From UBA1546 sp049302185 (GTDB taxonomy: Bacteria; Nitrospirota; Thermodesulfovibrionia; Thermodesulfovibrionales; UBA1546), in contig JBAQLV010000013.1 in NCBI GenBank assembly GCA_049302185.1, forward strand, positions 124,001 through 188,000: DNA of 64,000 bases, given 5' to 3'. Of the stretch, positions 6,542-15,787 are shown piece after piece. How positions within the stretch are numbered: position 1 is the stretch's first letter; each line of letters starts with the position of its first letter. A program made the translations under genes and the position numbers. Below the pieces are notes generated by a model, which saw only the letters and a program-made list of their open reading frames with translations, was not told the origin of the DNA and ran no database searches.

Positions 6542-9082
6542 ATGATGAACATAAAACATACCGAAGCATTTGACCTGGCGTATCGTTTCGTCACCGAAAC
6601 TAATCGGAATATTTTTCTGACGGGCAAAGCCGGAACGGGCAAGACAACTTTTCTGAAATATTTGCGGCAAACCTCTTTTAAAAAAATGGTTGTCGCTGCG
6701 CCTACGGGAGTTGCGGCTATCAATGCCGGTGGCGTTACCCTTCATTCGTTATTTCAATTGCCGTTTGCCCCGTTCATCCCGTCAAAAGATGCCCGCCTGA
6801 ATGACGAAGTCGGGCAGGCAAATGCCCCGACATCTGTCGGGGTCAACAGCCACTCGCTTTTGTCGCAGGTTCGTTATAATAAGGAAAAACTCAACCTGCT
6901 TCGCAATCTTGAATTGCTTGTGATTGATGAATCGAGCATGGTGGCTTCGCATACCGTTGATGCGATTGATACTATTTTAAGAAGCATAAGAAGAAGACAT
7001 CAGCAGCCGTTTGGCGACACACAGGTTTTATTTATTGGCGACCTGCATCAACTCCCGCCAGTGGTGAAAAATCAGGAGTGGGAGTTTTTGAAAAACTATT
7101 ATCCTTCCGTTTTTTTCTTTGACAGCATAGTGCTGAGAGAAAATGTTCCGGTGATGATAGAACTAAAAGAAATTTTTCGCCAGCAAGACAATGCTTTCAT
7201 TGAAGTGCTGAATGAAATCAGGAATAACAATCTCACGAATGAAAATTTTAGTTTACTGAATTCGCGGCTCAAACGGAATTTTATTCCTGCTGATGCTGAA
7301 GGATATATTACGCTCACAACCCATAATTACCAGGCCGATGAGATAAACAAAAGAAAGCTGCAAAAACTGTCTGCACACTCACAAACCTACCATGCATCAA
7401 TACAAGGTGATTTTCCTGAAAATCTGTATCCTGCCGAACCGGAACTTGAACTCAAAGAAGGAGCACAGACAATGTTTCTGAAAAATGATGTGGAAGGGGA
7501 AAAATATTTTAACGGAAAAATCGGCGTCATCACAGAGCTTGACGGGGATATGATAAAAGTAAAATGCAAAGGAGAGCAACAGGAGATAGAAGTAAAAAAA
7601 CATGAATGGAAAAATGTGAACTACTCGCTTAATCCTGACACGCGCGAAATAACTGAAGAAGAATTGGGCAGTTTCCTGCAATACCCGCTGCGCCTTGCCT
7701 GGGCGATTACAATTCATAAAAGTCAGGGGCTTACTTTTGATAAACTGATTATTGATGCGGAAAATGCTTTTGCCAACGGGCAGGTGTATGTGGCGTTGAG
7801 CCGCTGCACTTCATTAGAAGGGTTGATTCTGACTTCCCATGTTAACCGGAAGTTCCTTGGCGCACATCAGAACCTGAAGGACTGGCAGGAAAAAAATCAT
7901 GATGAAAAAAATCTGCAGCAGAAATTTTATGAATCAAGACAAAAGCATATTCAGCAGGAATTACAAAATATTTTTACATGGAAGAACTGGTTTTATGAAT
8001 TGCGCGAACTAAATGATATTCTGAATGAACAGAAAGAGAATCTGCCATCGGAATGTTTTTCGTGGATTGCGGAACTGACCGAAAAGCAAAAGGCGCTGGA
8101 CGAGGCGGCTGTTAAATTCAAAGAGCGCATGGTTGACCTATGCAATCAAAATCCTGTTGTGGAAGAAAATCAACCGCTCCAGAAGAGAATAAAAGATGCG
8201 GCAAATTATTTTTCTGCAGAGATTATGAAATGGAAAGAAAAATTCTTTAATCATCCACTCTCAACAGACACGAAAAAGACCGCTCGCAAAATTGATACTT
8301 CCTTAAATGAAATCAATTTTATTGTTCATGAAATTTTGCATAAGATAAATCACTGCAAAAACGGATTTTTACTGAATGATTATTTAAAGAACGGGAAGAA
8401 AGTTGTCCCGATATATCGGGATGGAAAAATACAAAGTTCTTATGCGCAGAATCAAATAAGGAATATCAGTTCAAAAGAATTAGAACACTCCGGATTGTAT
8501 GATAGAATTGCTGAAATGCGTAATCGCATTGGAAGAAAAACCAGTCTTCCTCTTTATACAATATTCAGCAATAATGCTATTAAAAATGTGTGTATGAGTT
8601 TACCGGGCAACAAGGACGCATTACTGAAAGTAAAAGGATTCGGCAAAGCAAAAGTGAAAAAGTATGGTGATGAAGTGTTAGGGTTGGTACGCGAATACTG
8701 TCTTGAAAATAATCTTGAGCCGCAACATGGCCTCACCCCCAGCCCCTCTCCAAAGGAGAGGGGAGGGAAGGGAAAAAAGTCAACCACGGTGGAAGAAACC
8801 CTGAAACATTTCAAACAGGGCAAAAGCATAGAGGAAATTGCAAGGGAAAGAAATCTTGTAGTAAGCACTATTGAAGGACATTTTGCACAGGCGATAAAAT
8901 ATGGTTTAGTTCACATTGAGGAATTAATGTCTATGGAAGAAGTCAATAAAATTGCCGGATACTTTCCTCCCAATGCAGATTTTATTCAACTGTCTGGTAT
9001 AAAATCCCGATTACTTGGGACTGAAATTGTCTCCTATGGCAAGCTCAAAATGGTTTTGGCATGGCTGCAAAAAGATAAATGA
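6542..9082 (+). CDS. Pif1/RecD-like DNA helicase with HRDC-like and HTH C-terminus
   Basis: An 846-residue superfamily 1B helicase. Walker A is GKAGTGKT (28-35) and Walker B is LLVIDESSM (about 123). The Pif1 region with AITIHKSQGLTFDKLIID and VYVALSRCTSLEGL is present near residue 390-430. The second half is charged and helical and leads into an HRDC-like segment (VCMSLPGNKDALLKVKGFGKAKVKKYGDEVL) and a RecQ-type HTH (SIEEIARERNLVVSTIEGHF). This layout is common in Bacteroidota. The gene has more CGN arginine codons than its AGG-rich neighbours and carries several palindromes, two in frame (6825-6842, 8743-8763). Horizontal origin is an inference. Confidence 0.85.
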   Translation: MMNIKHTEAFDLAYRFVTETNRNIFLTGKAGTGKTTFLKYLRQTSFKKMVVAAPTGVAAINAGGVTLHSLFQLPFAPFIPSKDARLNDEVGQANAPTSVGVNSHSLLSQVRYNKEKLNLLRNLELLVIDESSMVASHTVDAIDTILRSIRRRHQQPFGDTQVLFIGDLHQLPPVVKNQEWEFLKNYYPSVFFFDSIVLRENVPVMIELKEIFRQQDNAFIEVLNEIRNNNLTNENFSLLNSRLKRNFIPADAEGYITLTTHNYQADEINKRKLQKLSAHSQTYHASIQGDFPENLYPAEPELELKEGAQTMFLKNDVEGEKYFNGKIGVITELDGDMIKVKCKGEQQEIEVKKHEWKNVNYSLNPDTREITEEELGSFLQYPLRLAWAITIHKSQGLTFDKLIIDAENAFANGQVYVALSRCTSLEGLILTSHVNRKFLGAHQNLKDWQEKNHDEKNLQQKFYESRQKHIQQELQNIFTWKNWFYELRELNDILNEQKENLPSECFSWIAELTEKQKALDEAAVKFKERMVDLCNQNPVVEENQPLQKRIKDAANYFSAEIMKWKEKFFNHPLSTDTKKTARKIDTSLNEINFIVHEILHKINHCKNGFLLNDYLKNGKKVVPIYRDGKIQSSYAQNQIRNISSKELEHSGLYDRIAEMRNRIGRKTSLPLYTIFSNNAIKNVCMSLPGNKDALLKVKGFGKAKVKKYGDEVLGLVREYCLENNLEPQHGLTPSPSPKERGGKGKKSTTVEETLKHFKQGKSIEEIARERNLVVSTIEGHFAQAIKYGLVHIEELMSMEEVNKIAGYFPPNADFIQLSGIKSRLLGTEIVSYGKLKMVLAWLQKDK
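6825..6842. repeat. In-frame palindrome in the helicase gene
   Basis: CCCCGACATCTGTCGGGG, encoding part of the loop NAPTSVGV between the N-terminal ATPase motifs. It lies in a surface-like low-complexity insertion. Confidence 0.7.
8406..8421. repeat. In-frame palindrome in the helicase gene
   Basis: TCCCGATATATCGGGA, a perfect 16-bp palindrome that encodes the VVPIYRDGK part of the protein. Confidence 0.7.
8743..8763. repeat. In-frame inverted repeat in the helicase gene
   Basis: CCCCTCTCC and GGAGAGGGG flank AAA. The translated insert LTPSPSPKERGGKG sits between the HRDC-like part and the HTH. Peptides of the form TPSPSPKERG are a familiar repeat product in Bacteroidota proteins, which fits a foreign source. 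Confidence 0.75.
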
Positions 9083-9147
9083 ATGGGGTTGATGATGTAT
9101 AACACTCTTGCAATATCAATGCCTGAGGATTTATTATAAATAAAGAC

Positions 9148-9765
9148 ATGGTAACTTCTATTCGTGCTACCCTTAAAAGAAAATTTCTTGCCGGACTGAT
9201 TGTCTCAATCCCTGCGGTAATTACTGCTTTAGTCATCGTATGGTTTTTTGAGTTTGTTGACGGCATACTGGGCCCCATTTACAACAAGATGTTAGGCTAC
9301 AATGTACATGGCCTCGGGTTCATTTCTGCCGTAATTCTGATATTTCTTATCGGAATAATATCAACAAATGTATTCGGTAAAAAGTTAATAGGGTTTTTTG
9401 AGAAGGCTGTTGTCAGAATACCTGTATTCAAAGGTATTTATGCGGCAATAAAGCAGCTTGTTGACGCATTTTCGCCTGAAAACAAAAGTTCATTCAAAAA
9501 ATTTGTGATAGTTGAATACCCCAGACAAGGAGCCTATGCCTTTGGCTTTCTGACAAAGGAGTGTACGATAAAAGCATCTAAGAGCGGAAAGGAATCATGC
9601 CTCAGGGCAGTATATGTTCCTACGAATAATCTGTATCTCGGCGAGATAGTCCTGCTGGGCGAAGGCGATGTCTTCTATACGGATATTCCCATAGAGGAGG
9701 GGATAAGGATAATACTTTCAGGCGGCATTGCAGCTCCATCCCGGATATCGGAGTCAAAAGAATGA
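9148..9765 (+). CDS. DUF502 family membrane protein
   Basis: A 205-residue inner-membrane protein with two hydrophobic helices near the N-terminus (about 14-34, LAGLIVSIPAVITALVIVWF, and 52-70, GFISAVILIFLIGIIS), followed by the conserved RIPVFKGIYAAIKQLVDAFS and a soluble beta-rich tail with VYVPTNNLYLGEI and the DVFYTDIPIEEGIRIILSGG motif. This is the DUF502 pattern; molecular function is unknown. Its TGA overlaps the glmU ATG (ATGA), so the two genes are translationally coupled. Confidence 0.85.
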   Translation: MVTSIRATLKRKFLAGLIVSIPAVITALVIVWFFEFVDGILGPIYNKMLGYNVHGLGFISAVILIFLIGIISTNVFGKKLIGFFEKAVVRIPVFKGIYAAIKQLVDAFSPENKSSFKKFVIVEYPRQGAYAFGFLTKECTIKASKSGKESCLRAVYVPTNNLYLGEIVLLGEGDVFYTDIPIEEGIRIILSGGIAAPSRISESKE

Positions 9766-11174
9766 AACTTGCAGTGGTTATCCTTGCAGCAGGACGCGGT
9801 GAAAGGATGGGTTCTCCCTTGCCGAAAGTTCTGCATGGGATTTTTGACAAACCTATGCTGCAGTGTGTGATTGATTCCGCTGAGAAGCTAAGGCCATTAA
9901 GAATCATAGCTGTGGTCGGGAAGAACTTCAAGGAGATTAGGAAGTCAATAAAGCCCGGGAATATTTTATTTGCAGTACAGAAAAAACCCAACGGGACAGG
10001 CGACGCACTATTAAGGGCAAAGACATTGCTGAAAGATTTCAGAGGCACGATACTCGTATTAAACGGCGATGTCCCGCTCATCACATCAGAGACATTGAAG
10101 AAATTTCTGAGTTTGCACCTGAAAGGCAGGAATGATATTTCTCTTATCTCTTTTGCTGCAACAAATCCTGCTTCATACGGAAGAATATTAAGGGACAGAA
10201 ATAGTCGTATTAACTCAATTGTAGAAGATAAGGATGTGACAGAGGCTCAGAGAAAAATCACTGAGGTTAACAGCGGAGTATATGCCATAGAATCCGGCGT
10301 CTTATCCTTGCTTAAAGAAATTCCGCTGAATATTGCAAAGGGCGAGTATTACCTTACGGATGTTATCGGCATCGCCAGAAACAAGGGCTATAAAATGAAC
10401 GCCTATTGTATAGGCTCTGAGGATGAGATGATGGGAGTTAATACAGCATCCGAACTGATGAAGGCGCGAAAAGTATTCAGGGAAAGACTGGTTGATGCCT
10501 GGATTAAAAAAGGCGTTACATTTCTTGACCACGATTCAGTCTTTATCTCAGGCAATGTTGTTATAGGAAAGAATACAATTATTTATCCTGATGTCTGTCT
10601 TGAAGGCATGACTGAAGTAGGCAGCGGATGCACCATATATCCGAATGTGCGCATTGTTGACAGCGTTATCAAAGATGGAGCTGTAGTGAAGGACTCTACT
10701 GTGATTGAAGGTTCTATTGTAAGGGCAAGGGCAGTGGTGGGCCCTTTTGCTCATATCAGGCCGGGATGCGATATCGGATCCGAGGCAAAGATAGGGAATT
10801 TTGTTGAGATAAAAAAATCTGTGATAGGCGACAGGACAAAGGCATCTCATCTCAGTTACCTCGGTGACGCCTCTATAGGAAAGGGCGTCAATATCGGAGC
10901 AGGCACCATAACATGCAATTATGACGGCAAAAAGAAAAACAGGACAACAATTGAAGACGGCGCTTTTATAGGCAGCGACACTCAGTTGGTTGCGCCTGTA
11001 AAAGTTGGCAAAGGCGCATATGTAGGCGCAGGCTCTACCATTACCAAGTGTGTTCCTGCCATGTCGCTTTCAGTGAGCAGGGTAGATCAAAAGAACATAG
11101 AGGGATGGGCGATTAAAAGACAGTTCAAAATTCAAAGTTCAAAATTCAAAGTTAACAAGAAAAAGAGAAAATAG
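9762..11174 (+). CDS. glmU: Bifunctional GlmU: GlcNAc-1-P uridyltransferase / GlcN-1-P acetyltransferase
   Basis: Makes UDP-GlcNAc for peptidoglycan and LPS. The N-terminal nucleotidyltransferase has LAAGRGERMGSPLPKVL and NGDVPLI; the C-terminal half is a left-handed beta helix of hexapeptide repeats with NFVEIKKS, HLSYLGDASIG and NIGAGTITCNYDG. Length 470. The last ~15 residues (QFKIQSSKFKVNKKKRK) are not part of the usual fold; they are encoded by a tandem repeat of a 14-mer at 11123-11150. glmS follows, so the whole UDP-GlcNAc branch except GlmM is here. Confidence 0.96.
   Translation: MKLAVVILAAGRGERMGSPLPKVLHGIFDKPMLQCVIDSAEKLRPLRIIAVVGKNFKEIRKSIKPGNILFAVQKKPNGTGDALLRAKTLLKDFRGTILVLNGDVPLITSETLKKFLSLHLKGRNDISLISFAATNPASYGRILRDRNSRINSIVEDKDVTEAQRKITEVNSGVYAIESGVLSLLKEIPLNIAKGEYYLTDVIGIARNKGYKMNAYCIGSEDEMMGVNTASELMKARKVFRERLVDAWIKKGVTFLDHDSVFISGNVVIGKNTIIYPDVCLEGMTEVGSGCTIYPNVRIVDSVIKDGAVVKDSTVIEGSIVRARAVVGPFAHIRPGCDIGSEAKIGNFVEIKKSVIGDRTKASHLSYLGDASIGKGVNIGAGTITCNYDGKKKNRTTIEDGAFIGSDTQLVAPVKVGKGAYVGAGSTITKCVPAMSLSVSRVDQKNIEGWAIKRQFKIQSSKFKVNKKKRK
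11123..11150 (+). repeat. Two tandem copies of a 14-mer in the glmU 3' end
   Basis: GTTCAAAATTCAAA occurs twice in a row and supplies the C-terminal tail of GlmU. The same word family appears on the other strand at 50391-50420, in the apbE signal-peptide region (FKIQNSKFKF). Confidence 0.85.
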
Positions 11175-11190
11175 CATGAATTTTTTATTA

Positions 11191-11225
11191 AACTTTCAAC
11201 TCTTAACTCTTAACTCTTAACTTTT
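11191..11225. repeat. Heptamer array (AACTCTT type) before glmS
   Basis: Five adjacent 7-mers: AACTTTC, AACTCTT three times, AACTTTT. The array ends 5 bp before the glmS ATG, where a Shine-Dalgarno sequence would be expected; none is visible. Confidence 0.85.
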
Positions 11226-11230
11226 GTAAT

Positions 11231-13057
11231 ATGTGCGGGATAATAGGTTATACAGGCAAAAAGAATGCGGTTTCAATAATACTTGAAGGGCTCAAGCGCC
11301 TTGAATACAGGGGCTATGATTCTGCGGGAATCGCATTTTTTAATGAAAGAGGCGTAGAGATCAGGAAGTGCACAGGGAAGATTAAAGACCTGTACGCGAT
11401 TATAGACTCTGACAAACCGTTCAGCGCTACCGCCATAGGACACACAAGATGGGCGACTCATGGAAAGCCTTCAGAAGAAAATGCGCATCCTCACAAGTCA
11501 GGCGGGATAATAATTGTGCACAACGGGATAATAGAAAATTATTTACAGCTTAAAAAGAAACTGATAGATGAAGGTTATAAGTTTACCTCAGAGACCGACA
11601 CAGAGGTTCTATGCCATCTGATAGAAAAATATGCCGCTGATTATCCTTTGGAAGATGCTGTCAGGAAAGCGCTTAAAGAGGTCAGGGGCGCATATGCGCT
11701 TGCAGTGATAAATGAAAAAGAACGCGGCAAGATTGTCGGCGTACGAAAAGACAGCCCGCTTGTTGTCGGCCTTGGTGACGGAGAATTTTTCCTTGCGTCT
11801 GATGTGCCTGCTTTTCTCAATTATTCAAGAGATGTGATATTTCTTAATGATGGAGAGATGGTTATTATGACAGGTGACGGCGTGGTTGTGACAACCCTTG
11901 ACGGTGCGCCTGTTCAGAAGGAAGTCGTTTCTGTTTCATGGAGCCCTGCTATGGCTGAAAAAGGCGGCTATAAACATTTTATGCTCAAAGAGATATATGA
12001 GCAGCCAAGGGCGATTGCGGATACTTTAAGAGGAAGGTTTTATCCTGAAAGCGGTCAAGTGAATATGGATGAATTTGGCATAAAAGAGGAAGACCTGAGA
12101 AAGGCACAAAAGATTTTCATTGTTGCCTGCGGCACGTCATGGCATGCCGCCCTTATCGGAAAATATATGATAGAGGAATTGGCAAGGGTTCCTGTAGAGG
12201 TTGATATAGCATCAGAATTCAGATACAGAAACCCGGTGATTGGGCAGGACAGCCTTTTAGTAGCTATAACGCAGTCAGGAGAAACAGCAGATACGCTTGC
12301 AGCCCAGAGAGAAGCAAAGAGGCTCGGGGCAAAGACCCTAAGCCTATGCAATGTTGTCGGCAGCACCTCATCAAGAGAGGCTGATGCTGTGTTCTATACT
12401 CATTCAGGGCCTGAGATCGGCGTTGCATCAACAAAGGCATTCACCACACAGATAGTAGGGCTTTATCTCTTTGCGGTAGGACTCGGCAGGCTTAAGGGAA
12501 CTGTAAACAGTGATTCAGCTATGGGATTGCTTAGGGATCTCCTTTTTCTGCCGGGGCTGGTTGAGAAGGTTATCGCGGCGGATAATGTAATTGAACGCAT
12601 AGCAAAGGAACTGTTTAAGGCTGATGATTTCCTGTATATGGGGAGGGGGATAAATTATCCAATTGCGCTTGAAGGCGCTCTTAAACTAAAGGAAATATCT
12701 TACATTCATGCTGAAGGTTATCCCGCAGGAGAGATGAAACATGGTCCAATAGCGCTTATTGACGAGGCGCTTCCATCTGTATTTTTAGTGCCAAGGGGCA
12801 GACTTTATGAGAAAGTTCTATCTAATATAGAAGAAGTAAGAAGCAGGGGGGGCAGGATTATAGCAGTAACTGACGAGGGCAACAAAGAGGTATGCAGCCG
12901 TTCCGATTATTGCATCTCTGTGCCTGAGACTAATTCTTTTTTGTCGGCAATTTTGATGGCAATCCCGCTGCAGCTTCTTGCGTATCATATAGGAGTGCTG
13001 AGAGGATGCGATGTTGACCAGCCCAGAAATCTGGCTAAAAGTGTAACCGTTGAGTGA
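11231..13057 (+). CDS. glmS: Glutamine-fructose-6-phosphate aminotransferase
   Basis: A 608-residue enzyme that makes glucosamine-6-phosphate. It starts MCGIIGYTG, with Cys2 as the glutaminase nucleophile after Met removal, and has RGYDSAGIA and GHTRWATHG. Two SIS domains follow (VACGTSWHAALIGKY, SQSGETADTLAA-like ITQSGETADT, GRGINYPIALEGALKLKEISYIHAEGYPAGEMKHGP). The C-terminus is the conserved DQPRNLAKSVTVE. A heptamer array occupies the leader. No glmS ribozyme core is recognisable in the short leader. Confidence 0.97.
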   Translation: MCGIIGYTGKKNAVSIILEGLKRLEYRGYDSAGIAFFNERGVEIRKCTGKIKDLYAIIDSDKPFSATAIGHTRWATHGKPSEENAHPHKSGGIIIVHNGIIENYLQLKKKLIDEGYKFTSETDTEVLCHLIEKYAADYPLEDAVRKALKEVRGAYALAVINEKERGKIVGVRKDSPLVVGLGDGEFFLASDVPAFLNYSRDVIFLNDGEMVIMTGDGVVVTTLDGAPVQKEVVSVSWSPAMAEKGGYKHFMLKEIYEQPRAIADTLRGRFYPESGQVNMDEFGIKEEDLRKAQKIFIVACGTSWHAALIGKYMIEELARVPVEVDIASEFRYRNPVIGQDSLLVAITQSGETADTLAAQREAKRLGAKTLSLCNVVGSTSSREADAVFYTHSGPEIGVASTKAFTTQIVGLYLFAVGLGRLKGTVNSDSAMGLLRDLLFLPGLVEKVIAADNVIERIAKELFKADDFLYMGRGINYPIALEGALKLKEISYIHAEGYPAGEMKHGPIALIDEALPSVFLVPRGRLYEKVLSNIEEVRSRGGRIIAVTDEGNKEVCSRSDYCISVPETNSFLSAILMAIPLQLLAYHIGVLRGCDVDQPRNLAKSVTVE

Positions 13058-13122
13058 TATCCGTTTTAGAAGCAGTATGGACACACATAGTCTGTATTTG
13101 TTAATCTAAAGAAAGAGCCATA

Positions 13123-15225
13123 ATGTCAAAAGAGATTTTATTGAACGACCTGAATCCCCGGCAAAAAGAAGCGGTGCTCCATGAAGGAAGTCCGCTTCTT
13201 GTGCTTGCCGGCGCAGGCAGCGGTAAGACGAGGGTCATTACTCATAAGTTTGCGTATTATGCAAAGTCAAACAAGGTTTCTCCGCATTCAATATTTGCTG
13301 TCACTTTTACAAACAAGGCCTCCGATGAGATGAAGCGCAGAATAGCCATGCTTATCGGAAAGGATATGGACGGTTCATGGATAGGCACATTCCATTCGCA
13401 GTGCAACAGGATACTCAGAAAAGAGATAAAGGCGATAGGATACAACAATAATTTTTTAATATACGATGCTGACGACCATTGTAATCTTATAAGGCATATA
13501 CTGAAGGAGTTCAGGATATACGAGGCGATGTATAAAGGGGTTGCTTCAAGGATAAGTTCTTTGAAATCTTCACTCGTAACCCCGAGCAGGTTTCTTTCTA
13601 AGACGGACGGTTTCGGTTTTGATGAAAAACTTGCGAAGGTGTATGTGAGATATCAGGATGAACTCAAGAGGTCCAATGCGCTGGATTTTGATGACCTTAT
13701 AATGCTTACGGTAAAACTTTTTGAGGAGAACCCTGCATTGCTTGAAAAATACCGGACTATATTTAATTATGTTCTGGTTGACGAATTTCAGGATACAAAC
13801 TATGCGCAATACCGCCTGTTAAAATTGCTTGCCGCAAGGGACAATATCTGTGTTGTCGGCGATGATGACCAGAGCATATATAAATTCAGGGGCGCTGATG
13901 TCAGAAATATTCTTAACTTTGAAAATGATTTCCCGCGGGCAAAGGTCATAAAACTTGAACAGAACTATCGCTCAACACAGAACATACTTGATGTCTCAGG
14001 CGCAGTAATAGCAGGGAATCAGGACAGAAAGGCAAAGAAATTATGGACGGAGAGGGGCTGCGGCGAGAAGGTCTATCACTGCTGGTTCAATACAGAGGAA
14101 GACGAGGCAAAACATATAGCAGCAATGATAAAGGAACTTTACCTTAAAGGCGAATGCCGCTATAAGGATTTTGCCGTTCTTTACAGGGTAAATTTTCAGG
14201 CCAGGGCCATAGAGGATGCCCTCAAAGACGAGATGATCCCGTATCGTGTTATGGGTGGAATAAGTTTCTATCAGCGGAAGGAAATAAAGGATATTATTGC
14301 ATATATGCGGCTTGCCGTGAATCCTGACGACAATGTAAGCCTCAGACGGATAATAAACTGCCCTCCAAGAGGAATAGGCGCTGCAACGCTTTCAAAGGTG
14401 GAGCATGAAGCAAAAAACAAATCGTTAAGCCTGTTTGCTGCGATTAAGACGATATTAAAGGCAAACAGCGTTGCTTTGTCTGTAAGGGAAAAACTCAACG
14501 GATTTGTCAAGATCATTGAGCATATCACTTCTGATGAATACAGATCAGCCGCTGACATGCTGAAGGCGATAATTGAAAAAACAGGATATATGGATTTTAT
14601 TGAGGAGGAGAAAACTCATAATATATATGAACTTATTGCATCTGCGGAGGGAAAAGATATAGGTGATTTCAGCGACAGGGCAGCGCTTTTGACCGCTATG
14701 GATGATGTTAATGCAGAGAATTCTGTGTCGCTCATGACGCTGCACAGCACAAAAGGACTGGAGTTCCCTGTTGTTTTTGTTGCGGGCCTTGAAGACGGGC
14801 TGATGCCGTATTTCAAGGCGCTTCAGAATGAAGATGAGATATCCGAAGAGCGGAGGTTATTCTATGTTGGCATGACGCGGGCAAAGGATGTGCTGTGGCT
14901 TACCGGCACGAAAAAGAGAAGGTTATATACAAAGGTGCAGGAACAGGAGCCGTCGAGATTTCTTGCCGATATACCGCAGCAGTGTTGTCAGCGCATAGAG
15001 AAATCGGCAAGCCCTCAGCCTCTCACAGTCTCGGTAAGGAAAACTGTTCAGTTTAAAAAGCCGATGTTGTATGTTGTCGGCTGCAGGGTAAAGCATCCCA
15101 AATGGGGCGTAGGCGTTATAAGGGAATGTTACGGGGATGAAGATGAACAGAAAGTCATGGTAAATTTCCCGGTTATAGGAGTGAAGAGACTGGCTCTCAG
15201 GTTTGCAAACCTTGAGAAGATATGA
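13123..15225 (+). CDS. pcrA: PcrA/UvrD-type DNA helicase
   Basis: A 700-residue superfamily 1A helicase. It begins with the Q motif LNPRQKEAVLHEGSPLLVLAGAGSGKT (Walker A near 31-37), then VDEFQDTNYAQY, GDDDQSIYKFRGA and the motif V/VI segments LMTLHSTKGLEFPVVFVAG and ERRLFYVGMTRAKD. The C-terminus (VGCRVKHPKWGVGVIRECYGDEDE) is the Tudor-like RNA-polymerase-binding domain of PcrA/UvrD. It unwinds DNA in nucleotide excision repair and conflict resolution. Its TGA overlaps the gatC ATG. Confidence 0.95.
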   Translation: MSKEILLNDLNPRQKEAVLHEGSPLLVLAGAGSGKTRVITHKFAYYAKSNKVSPHSIFAVTFTNKASDEMKRRIAMLIGKDMDGSWIGTFHSQCNRILRKEIKAIGYNNNFLIYDADDHCNLIRHILKEFRIYEAMYKGVASRISSLKSSLVTPSRFLSKTDGFGFDEKLAKVYVRYQDELKRSNALDFDDLIMLTVKLFEENPALLEKYRTIFNYVLVDEFQDTNYAQYRLLKLLAARDNICVVGDDDQSIYKFRGADVRNILNFENDFPRAKVIKLEQNYRSTQNILDVSGAVIAGNQDRKAKKLWTERGCGEKVYHCWFNTEEDEAKHIAAMIKELYLKGECRYKDFAVLYRVNFQARAIEDALKDEMIPYRVMGGISFYQRKEIKDIIAYMRLAVNPDDNVSLRRIINCPPRGIGAATLSKVEHEAKNKSLSLFAAIKTILKANSVALSVREKLNGFVKIIEHITSDEYRSAADMLKAIIEKTGYMDFIEEEKTHNIYELIASAEGKDIGDFSDRAALLTAMDDVNAENSVSLMTLHSTKGLEFPVVFVAGLEDGLMPYFKALQNEDEISEERRLFYVGMTRAKDVLWLTGTKKRRLYTKVQEQEPSRFLADIPQQCCQRIEKSASPQPLTVSVRKTVQFKKPMLYVVGCRVKHPKWGVGVIRECYGDEDEQKVMVNFPVIGVKRLALRFANLEKI

Positions 15226-15500
15226 AAATATCTGTTGAATACATATCAAAACTTGCAAGGCTGTCAGTTTCCGAGAAAGAAAGGGAGGCTTTTAGCGCGC
15301 AGCTTCAAAGTATTCTGAGTTATATGGAAAAGCTCAATGAGCTTGATACAAAAGATGTTGAACCAACTTCTCATGTAGTATCATTAAGCAATGTAATGCG
15401 CGACGATGTTCAGAGAGATTCAATATCAAGGGAAGATGCGCTTGCAAATGCTCCTGACCGCACTGATAAATTTTACAGGGTGCCAAAGATAATAGAATGA
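15222..15500 (+). CDS. gatC: Aspartyl/glutamyl-tRNA amidotransferase subunit C
   Basis: A 92-residue GatC: MKISVEYISKLARLSVSEKE with the central YMEKLNELDTKDVEPTSHV and the REDALANAPDR tail. GatC holds GatA and GatB together for transamidation of Glu-tRNA(Gln) or Asp-tRNA(Asn). It is coupled to pcrA (ATGA) and is not followed by gatA or gatB, which must lie elsewhere. Confidence 0.93.
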   Translation: MKISVEYISKLARLSVSEKEREAFSAQLQSILSYMEKLNELDTKDVEPTSHVVSLSNVMRDDVQRDSISREDALANAPDRTDKFYRVPKIIE

Positions 15501-15561
15501 AACATTCATGTCTCAAAGAGGCACAAAGAGTGATGAAAATGTTAGTTGCCGATAACAACAC

Positions 15562-15633
15562 TGTCATTCCCCGATTTAATCGGGGAATCCAGTTTCTTTG
15601 CTCTGGATTCTCTGGTCAAGCCAGAGAATGACA
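15562..15633. repeat. TGTCATTC-type double-hairpin repeat, copy 1
   Basis: The element starts TGTCATTCCCCGATTTAATC and ends GCCAGAGAATGACA. It contains one hairpin CCCCGATTTAATCGGGG and a second TCTGGTCAAGCCAGA, all enclosed by TGTCATTC/GAATGACA. Related copies lie at 17221-17303 and 20586-20658. Confidence 0.85.
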
Positions 15634-15680
15634 ATATATTAATTGCTTACAGATCGGTAGGTTAGAGGTATTTTCAGGTG

Positions 15681-15773
15681 AAAGTTAAAAGTTTAAAGTT
15701 AAGAGTTAAAAGTTTTATTAAAACGGTTCACGGTTCACGGTTCACGGTTCACGGTTCACGGTTCACTGTTCAC
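15681..15773. repeat. Two adjacent heptamer arrays before panD
   Basis: First an AAAGTTAA/AGAGTTAA array (15681-15720), the reverse complement of the array before glmS. Then six exact GGTTCAC units and one TGTTCAC (15725-15773). The array ends shortly before the panD ribosome site (CGGAGG). Confidence 0.9.
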
Positions 15774-15787
15774 TTGTCGGAGGCCAT

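Noticed and set aside
11175..11230. glmS ribozyme before glmS
   Set aside because: The gap is only 56 bp and consists of heptamers; no ribozyme core or space for it.
15725..15773. Possible CRISPR array (regular GGTTCAC repeats)
   Set aside because: Units are 7 bp and adjacent, without spacers, and no cas genes are present.
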